Part shown: positions 25,197-35,228 of the stretch, piece by piece
Numbering within the stretch: the first letter of the stretch is position 1
Layout: each line of letters starts with the position of its first letter
Origin: Acidobacteriota bacterium
GTDB lineage: Bacteria > Acidobacteriota > Polarisedimenticolia > Polarisedimenticolales > Polarisedimenticolaceae
Direction: 5' to 3'
DNA: 60,937 nucleotides
Assembly: GCA_029861955.1 (NCBI GenBank)
Contig: JAOTYK010000007.1
Location: forward strand, 1 to 60,937
The notes under the pieces: generated by a model
Database searches by the model: none
Seen by the model: the letters and a program-made list of their open reading frames with translations, nothing else
What the model was told of the DNA's origin: nothing
Position numbers and translations under genes: made by a program

Positions 25197-26153
25197 TCAG
25201 ATCGCTTGCGCCGCGGCGGCGAGGTTTCTCAACTTGGATGTCGCAACGTCCGGCGAGAGATAGCGGAGGCCCGCATCCGGAGCCAGCCAGAGCCGATCCT
25301 CGCCCGTAATGGCCGCGACCTTCTTCGCCCGCTCGACGAGTGTATCGACGCTCTCGATCTGTTCATTCTGAGCATCGACGACCCCTGCGGCGATCTGCAG
25401 CGACCCCGGAAGGCCGGACAGGACGTCGAGCGTGGCCATCCGGTTGTTTGCCATCTCGAGTGACAGACCGTGGATCGAAACCTCTCCGATCCGTTGCAGA
25501 AGCTCGGCGTAGTCGCCGTAGGCCAGCTGAAGCCACAGACGACAATCATCCCCGATGGCATCGGCGACACGTCGAACTCCCTCCAGCACGCAATCGATCT
25601 CGCCGGAGTAGACACCCGCCGCGGGCTCGTCGATCTGAAGATCGCGAACGCCGGCGGCGACCAGCCTCCCGGCCTCCTCGCAGATCACGTCGGCGAAACC
25701 GGAGGCACACGACTTGCGGTCGGGATAGTGCTCGTTGGAGGACCAGTGCATCAACGTGTACGGGCCGGTGAGGACCGCCTTGAGCGGTGTGTCGCCCGCG
25801 TCTCGATTGGCCGACTGCCATGCGTCGACGGTGAGTGGCTCATCGGATTTCAGTGCGTCGTCGACGATCGGGCGGCGATAGTAACGGTTGCCGAGGACTC
25901 GCACGAGCCCGCCTCGCTGGAGGCCGTGCACCCTGTCGGCAAGGAACGAGATCATGTCATCGCGATCCATCTGGCCGTCCGTGCGTAGCGTGACTCCCAA
26001 CTCTTTCTGGAGACCGAGGAATCCCGCGGTCGCCTCGTGCTGGGCCTTCTGGAGGAGGTCGGCGTCGATCTCCTCTTCGGCGTAGAGCCAGCGGGCTCTT
26101 AGAAGCGGCTGTGGCTTGGGGAACGCGCCGTGAACCGTTGTCTTCACTGCCAC
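25197..26153 (-). CDS. MetE C-terminal-domain-like protein lacking zinc ligands
   Basis: A 318-residue TIM-barrel protein aligning with the catalytic C-terminal half of cobalamin-independent methionine synthase: start TTVHGAFPKP (MetE IGSFPQ), QIDEPA, LSLEMANNR (the MetE Glu ligand region) and LWLAPDAGLRYL (MetE LWVNPDCGLKTR). The zinc-site residues are changed: MetE HMCY reads QLAY (Gln209, Ala211) and PDCG reads PDAG (Ala294); only the Glu (233) remains. Methyl transfer to homocysteine by the MetE mechanism is therefore unlikely. The start is GTG 26153, 5 nt after AAGGAG; GTG 26159 or 26147 are alternatives. It overlaps its upstream partner. Confidence 0.78.
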   Translation of the reverse strand: MAVKTTVHGAFPKPQPLLRARWLYAEEEIDADLLQKAQHEATAGFLGLQKELGVTLRTDGQMDRDDMISFLADRVHGLQRGGLVRVLGNRYYRRPIVDDALKSDEPLTVDAWQSANRDAGDTPLKAVLTGPYTLMHWSSNEHYPDRKSCASGFADVICEEAGRLVAAGVRDLQIDEPAAGVYSGEIDCVLEGVRRVADAIGDDCRLWLQLAYGDYAELLQRIGEVSIHGLSLEMANNRMATLDVLSGLPGSLQIAAGVVDAQNEQIESVDTLVERAKKVAAITGEDRLWLAPDAGLRYLSPDVATSKLRNLAAAAQAI

Positions 26154-27136
26154 GACCACTCCTTCTGAAGTTTTTCGACCAGATATCGCGCATGGAGCAG
26201 TTTATCGAACGCCTGATCTCGGGAGAGTAATTCCAGACCGGTGTTCGGACCGACGATCACGTCCCGCGACTCGAGGGTGCCGCGATGAGTCTCAAGTCGG
26301 ATCGCCACGTCGTTGGCGTCTTCCTGGGCGGAACGAGTGGCATCGAACAGTCCGAGGTTCACCCCCATCCCGTCCGGCACTCGCTTCAAGACGTGGTCGT
26401 TCCCGGATCCCGCCGTCATGTCAAGTCCGAGATGACTGCAGGGCAACTCTCCCAGACGATCGGCGGATGCGTTGAGGTTGCCGAAGTACGTGGACAACGT
26501 CGTCACGGCTCCCTCGCCTGCGGCGGCAACGACCGGGGTCAACGTTCGGACGATCCGGTCAAGATCTTCGGGATGGCGACAGAGGAGCGGCTCGTCGAAC
26601 TGGAAATGGCTCGTCCCGGCACCCCGCAACTCCGTCACCTCGTCTGCCAAGACTGCAGCATAGTCATCCGCGAGTTTGTCCGCGTCCATGTAGTGCTCGT
26701 CCCGAGCCAGCCGCACGAACGTCGCCGGACCGGTCATCACCGCCTTCACCGGCTTGCGAAGCGAAACGGTTGCCGCGACTTCGGCGCCGTGCCCCAGCCA
26801 CGAATGACGACGACGAAGATCGCCGACGACGACGGGGCGACGATCGTAGAAATTGGTCTCGAACCATCGGACCCATTCGCCGCTCTCGAGACCGTCAACC
26901 GCCGAGACGGATGCGGACCACGGGCCGTCGTGCCCAACGCCGCCGTCCGTCACGATGTCAATGAAGGCTCGACTCTGCTCGGCGACAACGATCGTCGTGG
27001 CCTCGTCGACCGCCTCGAGCCACGCGTCTCGATCGATCTTCCCGGCATCGAAACGACGACGGGCGGTCCGTAGCTGCTGATCCAGGGGCGAGTCCCCGAC
27101 ACGCGGGTACGAGCTGTGGTTTTCCGATCGAATCAC
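26144..27136 (-). CDS. MetE N-terminal-domain-like protein
   Basis: A 330-residue protein resembling the N-terminal barrel of MetE: KAVMTGPATFVRLA (131-144), FQFDEPLL (179-185), the diagnostic STYFGNLN (215-222) and HLGLDMTAG. Like N-terminal MetE barrels it lacks the His/Cys zinc set; position 299 in GPNTGLE is Thr where catalytic MetE has Cys. With its downstream neighbour it forms a split two-gene MetE-like unit. GTG 27136 has GGGAG 6 nt upstream. Possible roles include methyltransfer with another acceptor or folate binding; this cannot be settled from sequence. Confidence 0.78.
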   Translation of the reverse strand: MIRSENHSSYPRVGDSPLDQQLRTARRRFDAGKIDRDAWLEAVDEATTIVVAEQSRAFIDIVTDGGVGHDGPWSASVSAVDGLESGEWVRWFETNFYDRRPVVVGDLRRRHSWLGHGAEVAATVSLRKPVKAVMTGPATFVRLARDEHYMDADKLADDYAAVLADEVTELRGAGTSHFQFDEPLLCRHPEDLDRIVRTLTPVVAAAGEGAVTTLSTYFGNLNASADRLGELPCSHLGLDMTAGSGNDHVLKRVPDGMGVNLGLFDATRSAQEDANDVAIRLETHRGTLESRDVIVGPNTGLELLSRDQAFDKLLHARYLVEKLQKEWSWQ

Positions 27137-27230
27137 GATAGTCTCCCGGGAATATGCGGCCGTTGATAATGGCTCAGACAGCCCCCCCTCCGCAACCTGC
27201 CCGACGCCTTGCGCCCCGCCGGCGGTGGGC

Positions 27231-27236
27231 TAGACT
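27231..27236 (+). promoter_or_regulatory. -10 box of the lipoprotein gene
   Basis: TAGACT ending 10 nt before ATG 27246, so the predicted leader is only 2-4 nt and the mRNA is effectively leaderless. The remaining 27137-27230 spacer shows nothing else I can support. Confidence 0.4.
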
Positions 27237-27245
27237 CGGATCGTC

Positions 27246-28577
27246 ATGAACGATCGACGTCTCCTCACAAGACGCCTCTGCGGCCTGATGGTCGTCTTAC
27301 TGGCGATTGTCTGCGTCGGCTGTCGCGATCGCATCGAGATCCTGATGGAGACGGTGGTCTACGACGACGGGAGTCTCGAGTACGTCCTGACCGTACGGGC
27401 CACCAACTCGGACGGTGAGAAGCCGAAGTCGCCGGAGGACTGGATCGAGGAGAACGCCGGGGTGCGGATGACCGACCGGGCCAACTGGGACTCTCTCGTG
27501 GTCACCTCCTCCCGGATCCGAGCGCGAGCGTTCTTCCCTCCGGGCGCGCAGCCCCCAAGCCTGCTGAGCTACCGCGACGAGTTGGGCTGGCATGACGACG
27601 GGATCACCACCGCCGTTCGTACGGAAGCCCGTGGCCTTCTGCGTTCCTGGTTCTTCGAGGAGATCCACCCGGAGCCGGGCGGATTCGAACGGGTGGATCA
27701 GGCTCTCGACACGGTGCTCGAGACAACTCGAGAGATCCTCGAAAATGCCTCGCGAAAACATTTCGGAGAGGATCTCGACGTTTCGGGAATCTCCGGTGTC
27801 CTGCAGGACCGGGTCCGACCGTTGATGATCACCCTACTTCGTGAAAACGCAGCGATGTCACGCGCGTCGAATGCAACCCGCGCGGACGGCTGGCGAAGAG
27901 TCCTCGACGACCAGGGCGTTCCGCTCTCGACGACAGAGGATCCCGAAGATTATCTGGAGCTTCAAACCGAATTGATGCTCGTCTGGCTCAGGGATCAAAT
28001 CGCAGAGGTGTTGTCGGAAAGCAACGGGACGATCAGCGGTGAGGACCTGACGTTCTTTCCGACCACCGGCGACATGGCAGAATCGATCGAACGGATGGCC
28101 GTCGATGCCCTCGGTGATTGGGACGAGACCGTCGAACGGCTCGAGCCGGCCATCGCCGTTCTCATGGCCTACCTGATGGGCAGTGACGGCGCACAGATCA
28201 TCACGGATCGCCGCCTGCGGATGCCCGGAACTCGAATCCAGACCAACGGGCTCCCGGGACTCCGGGAGACGTTCTGGTTGATCCGTGACGAAGATCTGGA
28301 TCTCAGCCAGCGACGTCTCGTCGCAATCTCCGCACGGGTCGAGACCGCGGCTCTCCGTAGCCTTGGAGTCCAGCGGGAATTGACCGAGGATGAGTTGCTG
28401 CGGCTCTACGACGTTCTCTGGATCCGAGACGCCGAGGGCGCCCTGGGGCCGCTGCTCAAGTCCGCAATCAGGCAAGGCAACGGGGACCTGCTGCTTGAAG
28501 ACGGCGAGACTCCGACGGGCATGAGCGATGTCGCGCAGGATCTTTACAGGCTGCTGTACCCCGACCAGGACGATTAG
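27246..28577 (+). CDS. hypothetical lipoprotein
   Basis: A 443-residue protein of no recognised family. The N-terminus is a lipoprotein signal: RRLLTRR, a hydrophobic stretch LCGLMVVLLAIVC, then CVGC with the lipidation Cys near residue 26. The mature part is acidic and mostly helical, with no Cys motifs or repeats. It is likely anchored in the inner or outer membrane facing the periplasm. It is divergent from the MetE-like pair and convergent with the ThyX-like gene, whose stop overlaps by 4 bp (TTAG, 28574-28577). Confidence 0.75.
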   Translation: MNDRRLLTRRLCGLMVVLLAIVCVGCRDRIEILMETVVYDDGSLEYVLTVRATNSDGEKPKSPEDWIEENAGVRMTDRANWDSLVVTSSRIRARAFFPPGAQPPSLLSYRDELGWHDDGITTAVRTEARGLLRSWFFEEIHPEPGGFERVDQALDTVLETTREILENASRKHFGEDLDVSGISGVLQDRVRPLMITLLRENAAMSRASNATRADGWRRVLDDQGVPLSTTEDPEDYLELQTELMLVWLRDQIAEVLSESNGTISGEDLTFFPTTGDMAESIERMAVDALGDWDETVERLEPAIAVLMAYLMGSDGAQIITDRRLRMPGTRIQTNGLPGLRETFWLIRDEDLDLSQRRLVAISARVETAALRSLGVQRELTEDELLRLYDVLWIRDAEGALGPLLKSAIRQGNGDLLLEDGETPTGMSDVAQDLYRLLYPDQDD

Positions 28578-30184
28578 CTCTCGGGGGACTGCCGTCTCCG
28601 GTCGGCCGCTGCCTCCGCCTCGAGCCGTTCGAGCTCGACCTCACCATGGTCCACGTACTTCATCGCTTCCGCGACGGCCGTGTGTCCCGCCTCTTCGGCA
28701 ATGAGTCGGTGCATCTTCTGACAGACCCTTCGATACGACGGATGCCCTGCGGGCGCCGTCCTCAGCTCCAGAGTGTGCATCGCCTCCCGCGCGTTCATGT
28801 CCATGTAGAACCGAACGCGATAGGCCATCGGGATGCAATACGAAGCCACCGCGGGTAGGCCGGCATCGAGGATCCGACCGTGGAGTTCGGCCGTCCGCCG
28901 CATGACCTCCTGCCATTCGGACAGCGCGCCGACGGCCTCGACGGCCTCGCCCACGTTGTAACCGTGCGCCGCGGAGAGTTGCTGCCACTCGAGCGTCAAC
29001 ATCCGATGTCTCTGCAGGTCACGAAACGCGCCGTAGTCCGTGAGGACGTCGAAACGATAGGCCGTGCGCTCGAATGCGCGACCGGGCCGATGTCGCCGAT
29101 TGGTTCGATCGCCGACGTAGGTCCGCAGCACCCGAAGACGCTGCTCGTGAGTCATTCCGCGTGCCATCTCGATCAGCTGTCGATCGGGCAGATCGGAAAC
29201 GGCGTACATGGCGGCCGCTACAATCTTGGTCTCGCCGTCGGGATCGAAATCGGTAAGCACCACCTCGTCGGCAGCGCTACCGACCACATCTTCCGTCAAC
29301 GCTTTCGTCAGATCCCGTGATGCCTCCCGAACGTCCGCGAAGTATCGACTCCAGACCTGGCCCCGGTCCGGGAGATCCACTCGGCGCAGGAATGCGGGGA
29401 TGACCTTCCGCAGCTCGATGAGCATGGCATCCGCGACGGAGCGGGCTTCTGCCAGAGGCGAGGCCTTGAGCCGTAGGAGCAGAGCCTCGTAGGCCTGCCC
29501 CGTCCCGTAGATCCCGACGTTGGCCGTGGTCGCGGCGGGCAGCAGCCCGCGCAATGTATCCAACGCTTTTGCCTGAAGCGTGCGCTTGTAAACACCCTTC
29601 GGCGTCCCCTCCTCTCGGGGATACCTCTCCGCCCACAGCTCCGTGACCGGCCCCAACCAGCGACAGTAGGTGGAGAACGCAAGATCCAGCGTCTCGCGGT
29701 ATTGAGATTCGAGGGGGCCACCGTGCAACTCACGCGGGCGATGGTATTTGAAGTCGCCACCGGGGCGATCGGTGTAGGGCACGTACCGCGTCGACTGCTC
29801 GAGGTACGCCATCAACCGACCCCACTCCAGGAGCTTGGTCAAGATGTTCGAGACGTTCTCGCACGCCAGGTGAACGCCACCGAGTTGCGCCACCGAATCG
29901 TCACCGTACTCCAGGAAGACTTTCTCGTAGAGCTTCTCGGCACGCGCGGTACCGACGCCGGATGTCGAGTGAACCTCTGCAACCTGGTCATGGAATTCGT
30001 CGAGGAACAGGCGTCGAAGGGATTTTGCTGAGCGGGAGTAGCGGGCGAACAACGCCCCCTTCACCACTTCGGGGAGGTTCGTCATGGCGAAGACGTCGCC
30101 ATCCAGGTTGGTAAAGTACGGCGCCAGGGCGGCTTGCTCTTCAGCGCTGAATGAATCCGGTTCGACGATGGTTCCGGCGGACAA
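28574..30184 (-). CDS. tandem ThyX-fold protein (flavin-dependent thymidylate synthase-like)
   Basis: A 536-residue protein made of two ThyX-like halves; canonical ThyX is 200-250 residues. The N-terminal half ends its signature with EQSTRYVPY (129-137) but has WGR where ThyX has RHR. The C-terminal half has RHR (392-394) followed by MLTLEWQQLSAAHGY, without the SxRY ending. So each half keeps a different part of RHRxxSxNExSxRY. Whether it makes dTMP with FAD and methylene-folate is unknown. Start is TTG 30184 with AAGGAA 8 nt upstream. It is last in the purF-glycosylase-cvpA cluster after a 37-bp gap. Confidence 0.82.
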   Translation of the reverse strand: MSAGTIVEPDSFSAEEQAALAPYFTNLDGDVFAMTNLPEVVKGALFARYSRSAKSLRRLFLDEFHDQVAEVHSTSGVGTARAEKLYEKVFLEYGDDSVAQLGGVHLACENVSNILTKLLEWGRLMAYLEQSTRYVPYTDRPGGDFKYHRPRELHGGPLESQYRETLDLAFSTYCRWLGPVTELWAERYPREEGTPKGVYKRTLQAKALDTLRGLLPAATTANVGIYGTGQAYEALLLRLKASPLAEARSVADAMLIELRKVIPAFLRRVDLPDRGQVWSRYFADVREASRDLTKALTEDVVGSAADEVVLTDFDPDGETKIVAAAMYAVSDLPDRQLIEMARGMTHEQRLRVLRTYVGDRTNRRHRPGRAFERTAYRFDVLTDYGAFRDLQRHRMLTLEWQQLSAAHGYNVGEAVEAVGALSEWQEVMRRTAELHGRILDAGLPAVASYCIPMAYRVRFYMDMNAREAMHTLELRTAPAGHPSYRRVCQKMHRLIAEEAGHTAVAEAMKYVDHGEVELERLEAEAAADRRRQSPES

Positions 30185-30221
30185 GGGGCGAGTTCCTTAT
30201 GAAGACCGCGATTCTAACAGA

Positions 30222-30767
30222 TCAGATCGCGTCTCGTTGATCGTCCTGCCGCTGCCATTCGCGACGAAGATCCTTGACATTTTCGCGATACCGATCCGAG
30301 AGTCCCGAGGGCGCCAGGGAGGTCGCCAGATCGCCTACGACCACAGCGTAGGGTGCGAGCACCGAACCGCGGAGGACGCCGCTACTGTTCGGCATGTAGG
30401 CGACCAACGGGAGCACAAGCACCCCCGCCAGAACCGCTGCCGCCAGCAACCCCAGAGCCCCACCGGCCAGCCGGTCGAGCCAGCCGAGCATCGCCGCCTT
30501 GAGGACCCGACGGATGAGGAATGCGATAAGTCCTCCGGCGAGCATCACGCCGACGAAGATCAGCAGGTAGGCCAGGATCGGCAACCAGCCGTCGCTGAGG
30601 TCCACCCCACCGAGCCGCTCCGCCAGGGGCGCGTGATACCGCGCGGCCAACGCGAACGCGGCGACCAATGCCGCCACTCCGACCAGTACGCGTACGAGCC
30701 CCTTCCACATCCCGACGATGACGAGCGCACAAGCGATGCCCAGCAGGACGATGTCGATCGTATTCAT
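30222..30767 (-). CDS. cvpA: CvpA family membrane protein
   Basis: A 181-residue protein with four hydrophobic segments and the CvpA pattern: IDIVLLGIACALVIVGMWKGLVR at the start (key marks IDI, GxxKG) and the RxxxRVLKAAMLGWLDRLAGGALG segment. CvpA is required for colicin V production in E. coli and lies next to purF there; its broader role is envelope homeostasis. Here too it is in a purF operon, separated from it by a DNA glycosylase gene. ATG 30767 is chosen because GAGGAG lies 6 nt upstream; the TTG at 30773 abuts that site. Confidence 0.88.
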   Translation of the reverse strand: MNTIDIVLLGIACALVIVGMWKGLVRVLVGVAALVAAFALAARYHAPLAERLGGVDLSDGWLPILAYLLIFVGVMLAGGLIAFLIRRVLKAAMLGWLDRLAGGALGLLAAAVLAGVLVLPLVAYMPNSSGVLRGSVLAPYAVVVGDLATSLAPSGLSDRYRENVKDLRREWQRQDDQRDAI

Positions 30768-30769
30768 GG

Positions 30770-31684
30770 TCAACTCCTCACACGTACACCGTCGTCGTCG
30801 AACCAGTCCCGAGTCATCTCACACCACATGGCGACGGCCCGCCACTCTCCGCAGGATCGGTAGCGGCGCTCGATGGTGAGATCCTTCACGGTCCGTCCCC
30901 CATGAAACACCTCGGCATACTTCCCACGCAAGAACGAATCGAGCCCCAGACCCGACGGGCGTCCGAGCAGACGCAGGATGTTGTCGGCGACGTAGGGGCC
31001 GACTCCCGGCAGCTCGAGAAGGCTCTTCCTCATCTCAGGGATCTCCCGTGGGTCGTCGACCCACCCTTCGGGGTCAATCTTCCCGGAAGCGACCTGCTCG
31101 GAAATTTCCCGCAGGTAGGGCGCACGATAGCCGGCGTGGATCTCGTCGCGAAGGCAACCCTTCGGCAACGCCGCAATCTGTGTCGGGGACGGGAACGCGC
31201 GTCGTCCCGATGGCCCGGGACTTCCGGCCCGATCCACCAGGCCCGCCGCCATCTTGCGGGTAAACGCCCACGAGCAGTTGGTCGTCAGGATCATCTTGAT
31301 GAGATCCTCGAACACCGTCGGCGCGCGTAGCATCCGGCCCCACCCACCGCGGGCCATCCAGTCCCAACGATCGGTTCCACGCATCGCACGACGGAAGGCC
31401 GCAAGATCCAGATCGAGTTGCAGGATTCGAGTCGTGATGGACCTCGCCGAATCGAGATCCGACGGTTTTCGACCGCCGGTCACGATCAGGTTTACGCGAC
31501 GAGCCCCGTCGCGCTCCATCCTGAGGTCGATTGCGCGGAGGTCGTCCAATCGTACGGTGCACTCGAGCCAGCGGCCGTCATCGGAGACGGAGAAGGGTGC
31601 GAGGTCCGACCAGCCGTGGCTGAAGGTGGTCCGAACGAACGAGAAGTCCGTGGGTCCTGCAAGGACCAGTCTCCGGCGTCTCAC
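30770..31684 (-). CDS. HhH-GPD DNA glycosylase, OGG1/AlkA-like
   Basis: A 304-residue base-excision glycosylase: N-terminal beta domain, then the HhH-GPD core with LPGVGPYVADNILRLLG and catalytic Asp in LGLDSFLR. The position of the beta-lyase Lys of endonuclease III or OGG1 (GVGRK) is Tyr here (GVGPY), so it should be a monofunctional glycosylase. No FeS cysteines. GTG 31684 overlaps the purF stop (GTGA, 31681-31684); longer readings lie inside purF. Target lesion unknown. Confidence 0.85.
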   Translation of the reverse strand: MRRRRLVLAGPTDFSFVRTTFSHGWSDLAPFSVSDDGRWLECTVRLDDLRAIDLRMERDGARRVNLIVTGGRKPSDLDSARSITTRILQLDLDLAAFRRAMRGTDRWDWMARGGWGRMLRAPTVFEDLIKMILTTNCSWAFTRKMAAGLVDRAGSPGPSGRRAFPSPTQIAALPKGCLRDEIHAGYRAPYLREISEQVASGKIDPEGWVDDPREIPEMRKSLLELPGVGPYVADNILRLLGRPSGLGLDSFLRGKYAEVFHGGRTVKDLTIERRYRSCGEWRAVAMWCEMTRDWFDDDGVRVRS

Positions 31685-33129
31685 TTGCCCTGATCGATGC
31701 GTTCGTTTTCGATCCGAAGCAGCGTTTCCGGGGTGATGTCGCCGGTCGGGTAGTTCCCGGAAAAGCATGCTGAACACATATTCGTGATCCGGCTGCTCCC
31801 CTCACGAACGGAGTCGAGAAGATCGTCGAGGCCCTGGTAGAGCACCGCATCGGCGCCGATCTGCTCTGCGACCTGTTCGTGGGTCCGGTCACGAGCGACA
31901 AACTCACGACGGGTGCTCATGTCGATCCCGTACACGCATGGATGCACCAGCGGCGGAGATGTCGAAGCGAAGACCACCGACTTCGCCCCCGCCTCGCGCG
32001 CGAGATGAACGATCTGGCGGCTCGTGTTTCCGCGGACGATCGAGTCGTCAACGAGGAGGACATGCTTGCCCCGGAACTCCTCGTCGATCGTATTCAACTT
32101 GCTCCGCACGGAACGACGGCGCTCGCTGTCGTTCGCCATGATGAAAGTGCGACCGACGTAGCGATTCTTGACCAGCCCCTCGCGGTACGGGAGGCCAAGC
32201 GATTGCGCCATGGCGAGTGCCGCAGTGCGCCCGGAGTCGGGAACCGGAATCACGACGTCCGCGTTCAACCCACTCGCTTGAAACGTCTTCGCCAGTCGCT
32301 CGCCCATTCGAACTCGGGACTGATAGACGGAGATGTCTTCCAGGTAGGAATCGGGACGGGCGAAGTAGACGTATTCGAAGACACACGGATGGTGCTTTGG
32401 AGGCGCAACCTGTTTCGAGTGGACGTTACCGTCCATATCCACGAACAGCGCCTCTCCGGGTGGCCCCGCCGCCATGCGTTCGTAACCGATGGTCGTCAGA
32501 ACGACGGACTCCGAGGCAAACGCGTAGGCATGCCCGCCGGCGACGGCTTTCCGCCCCATCGCAATCGGCTTGATGCCGTAGGGGTCGCGAAAGGCGAACA
32601 TCCCCTGCCCCGCGACGAAGCCCACGACGCTGTAAGCTCCACGAACGCGACGATAGACCTCACCGACGGCCGCGTGATACGAGTCCAGCGAAAAGACTCC
32701 ACCGGGTGCCTCCGCCAGCGCGTTGGCAAAGACGTTCAGGACGACCTCGACGTCGCAACGAGACATCAGGTGTCGTCGGCCGTCGTCCGCCAGATCCTTG
32801 GCTAGCTCGTCATAGTTGGCCACATTCCCGTTGTGGGCCATGACGATTCCGTGGGGGAAATTGACCATGAACGGCTGGGCGTCTTCCCCGCCTCCGGAAC
32901 CGATGGTCGGATAGCGGACATGCCCCACGCCCAGCGACCCACGTAGTCGCTCGATGTTCGCCAGCGAAAAGATGTCGCGGACCAGGCCTTCACCCTTCTT
33001 GACGTGAAACGTCGAGTCGTAGGTGGTGATTCCGGCCGCATCCTGACCCCGATGCTGGACGGCGACGAGACCGTCGTAGATCTCCTGGACCGCGTTCGTC
33101 GATCCGATCACGCCGATAAATCCACACAT
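31681..33129 (-). CDS. purF: amidophosphoribosyltransferase
   Basis: A 482-residue enzyme for the first committed step of purine synthesis, PRPP plus glutamine to phosphoribosylamine. The start MCGFIGVIG places the glutaminase nucleophile Cys right after Met, so there is no propeptide. It has the HRGQD and AHNGNVANY glutaminase motifs, the PRPP loop VLLVDDSIVRGNTS, and C-terminal cysteines NMCSACFSGNYP typical of the [4Fe-4S] form. ATG 33129 has GAGGAG 6 nt upstream. First gene of purF-glycosylase-cvpA-thyX-like. Confidence 0.96.
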   Translation of the reverse strand: MCGFIGVIGSTNAVQEIYDGLVAVQHRGQDAAGITTYDSTFHVKKGEGLVRDIFSLANIERLRGSLGVGHVRYPTIGSGGGEDAQPFMVNFPHGIVMAHNGNVANYDELAKDLADDGRRHLMSRCDVEVVLNVFANALAEAPGGVFSLDSYHAAVGEVYRRVRGAYSVVGFVAGQGMFAFRDPYGIKPIAMGRKAVAGGHAYAFASESVVLTTIGYERMAAGPPGEALFVDMDGNVHSKQVAPPKHHPCVFEYVYFARPDSYLEDISVYQSRVRMGERLAKTFQASGLNADVVIPVPDSGRTAALAMAQSLGLPYREGLVKNRYVGRTFIMANDSERRRSVRSKLNTIDEEFRGKHVLLVDDSIVRGNTSRQIVHLAREAGAKSVVFASTSPPLVHPCVYGIDMSTRREFVARDRTHEQVAEQIGADAVLYQGLDDLLDSVREGSSRITNMCSACFSGNYPTGDITPETLLRIENERIDQGK

Positions 33130-33181
33130 GCCGGTCTCCTCGGGGTCGAGGCCCCATGGTAGCAGAGGCATCGTCATCAAA

Positions 33182-33210
33182 TTGACCGTGATTCGGGGGG
33201 TTCCTATAAT
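33182..33210 (+). promoter_or_regulatory. promoter of the mqnEAC operon
   Basis: TTGACC (33182-33187), a 17-nt spacer, and a perfect TATAAT (33205-33210). The leader of about 33 nt ends in AGAGGA before ATG 33250. The same bases give a weak minus-strand TATAGG (33203-33208) that might serve purF with a leader near 67 nt. Confidence 0.75.
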
Positions 33211-33249
33211 GCTCGCCGCAAGGATGAGGACCGTTCGTCGAGAGGAATC

Positions 33250-34373
<1,124 letters not shown>

Positions 34374-34374
<1 letters not shown>

Positions 34375-35219
34375 TGCGTCCGCGCGTCGGCGCCGTCTCG
34401 TACCTCAATGCCCGACCGCTGGTCTACGGGCTGGAAGAGGACGCCGTACGCGGAGCGCTGCGACTGGAGTACGAGGTACCGTCGCGCCTGGCGGAACGAA
34501 TGGTCTCGGGCGAACTCGATATCGCACTGATCCCGATCATCGGACTCACGGAGCTGCGAGACCTGGAGTTGATCTCCGGACTCGGAATCGTGACGCGGGG
34601 GCCATCCCGATCGGTGCTGATCGTATCGAGGAAGCCATTGGATCGGATCGGCTCCCTCGCGCTCGACCCCGAATCGCGGACGAGTAACGTGCTCGCGCAA
34701 GTGCTTCTCGCGGAACGCTTCGGTGTCCAGCCCCGGGCCGAGGTGGGTCCGGTCGACCTGAAAGATTCGCTCGATCGATTCGATGCCGTGGTCCGCATCG
34801 GGGATAAGGCGCTCTTCGAATCCTACCCCTCGTCCTGCAACGTGCTGGATCTCGGCACCGAGTGGACCGATTGGACCGGCCTCCCATTCGTCTTCGCTGC
34901 ATGGTTCTCCCGACCCGGGGCTCTGAATCGGGAGACCTACCGGAGGCTTCACGACTCCCGCCGGAAGGGGGTCGCGGCGATCGAGTCGATCTCGAACGAC
35001 TACGAGTTTGACGGAATCCGTAATCCGGAATTGGCAGGCGAGTACCTCCGTAAGAACATCCATTTCCGACTCGGCTCGGCAGAGGTCGAGGCGATGAAAC
35101 GATTCTTCGGCCTGGCCGCAGACCTTGGCCTCATCGACGAGGCGCCCCCTATTCGGCTCGCACTCCAACAGTCCACGGGATGCCACGAGACCGCCGCACG
35201 TCTGGCGGAAGGAAGATAG
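34374..35219 (+). CDS. mqnA: chorismate dehydratase
   Basis: A 281-residue protein of the periplasmic-binding-protein-like fold that dehydrates chorismate to 3-[(1-carboxyvinyl)oxy]benzoate, the first futalosine-pathway step. Marks: VGAVSYLNARPLVYGLE, GELDIALIPI, the LDPESRTSNVLAQVLL loop and the GLPFVFAAW strand. Coupled to mqnE by TGATG (34372-34376); mqnC follows 9 nt later. Confidence 0.94.
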
Positions 35220-35228
35220 AGAGATCGC

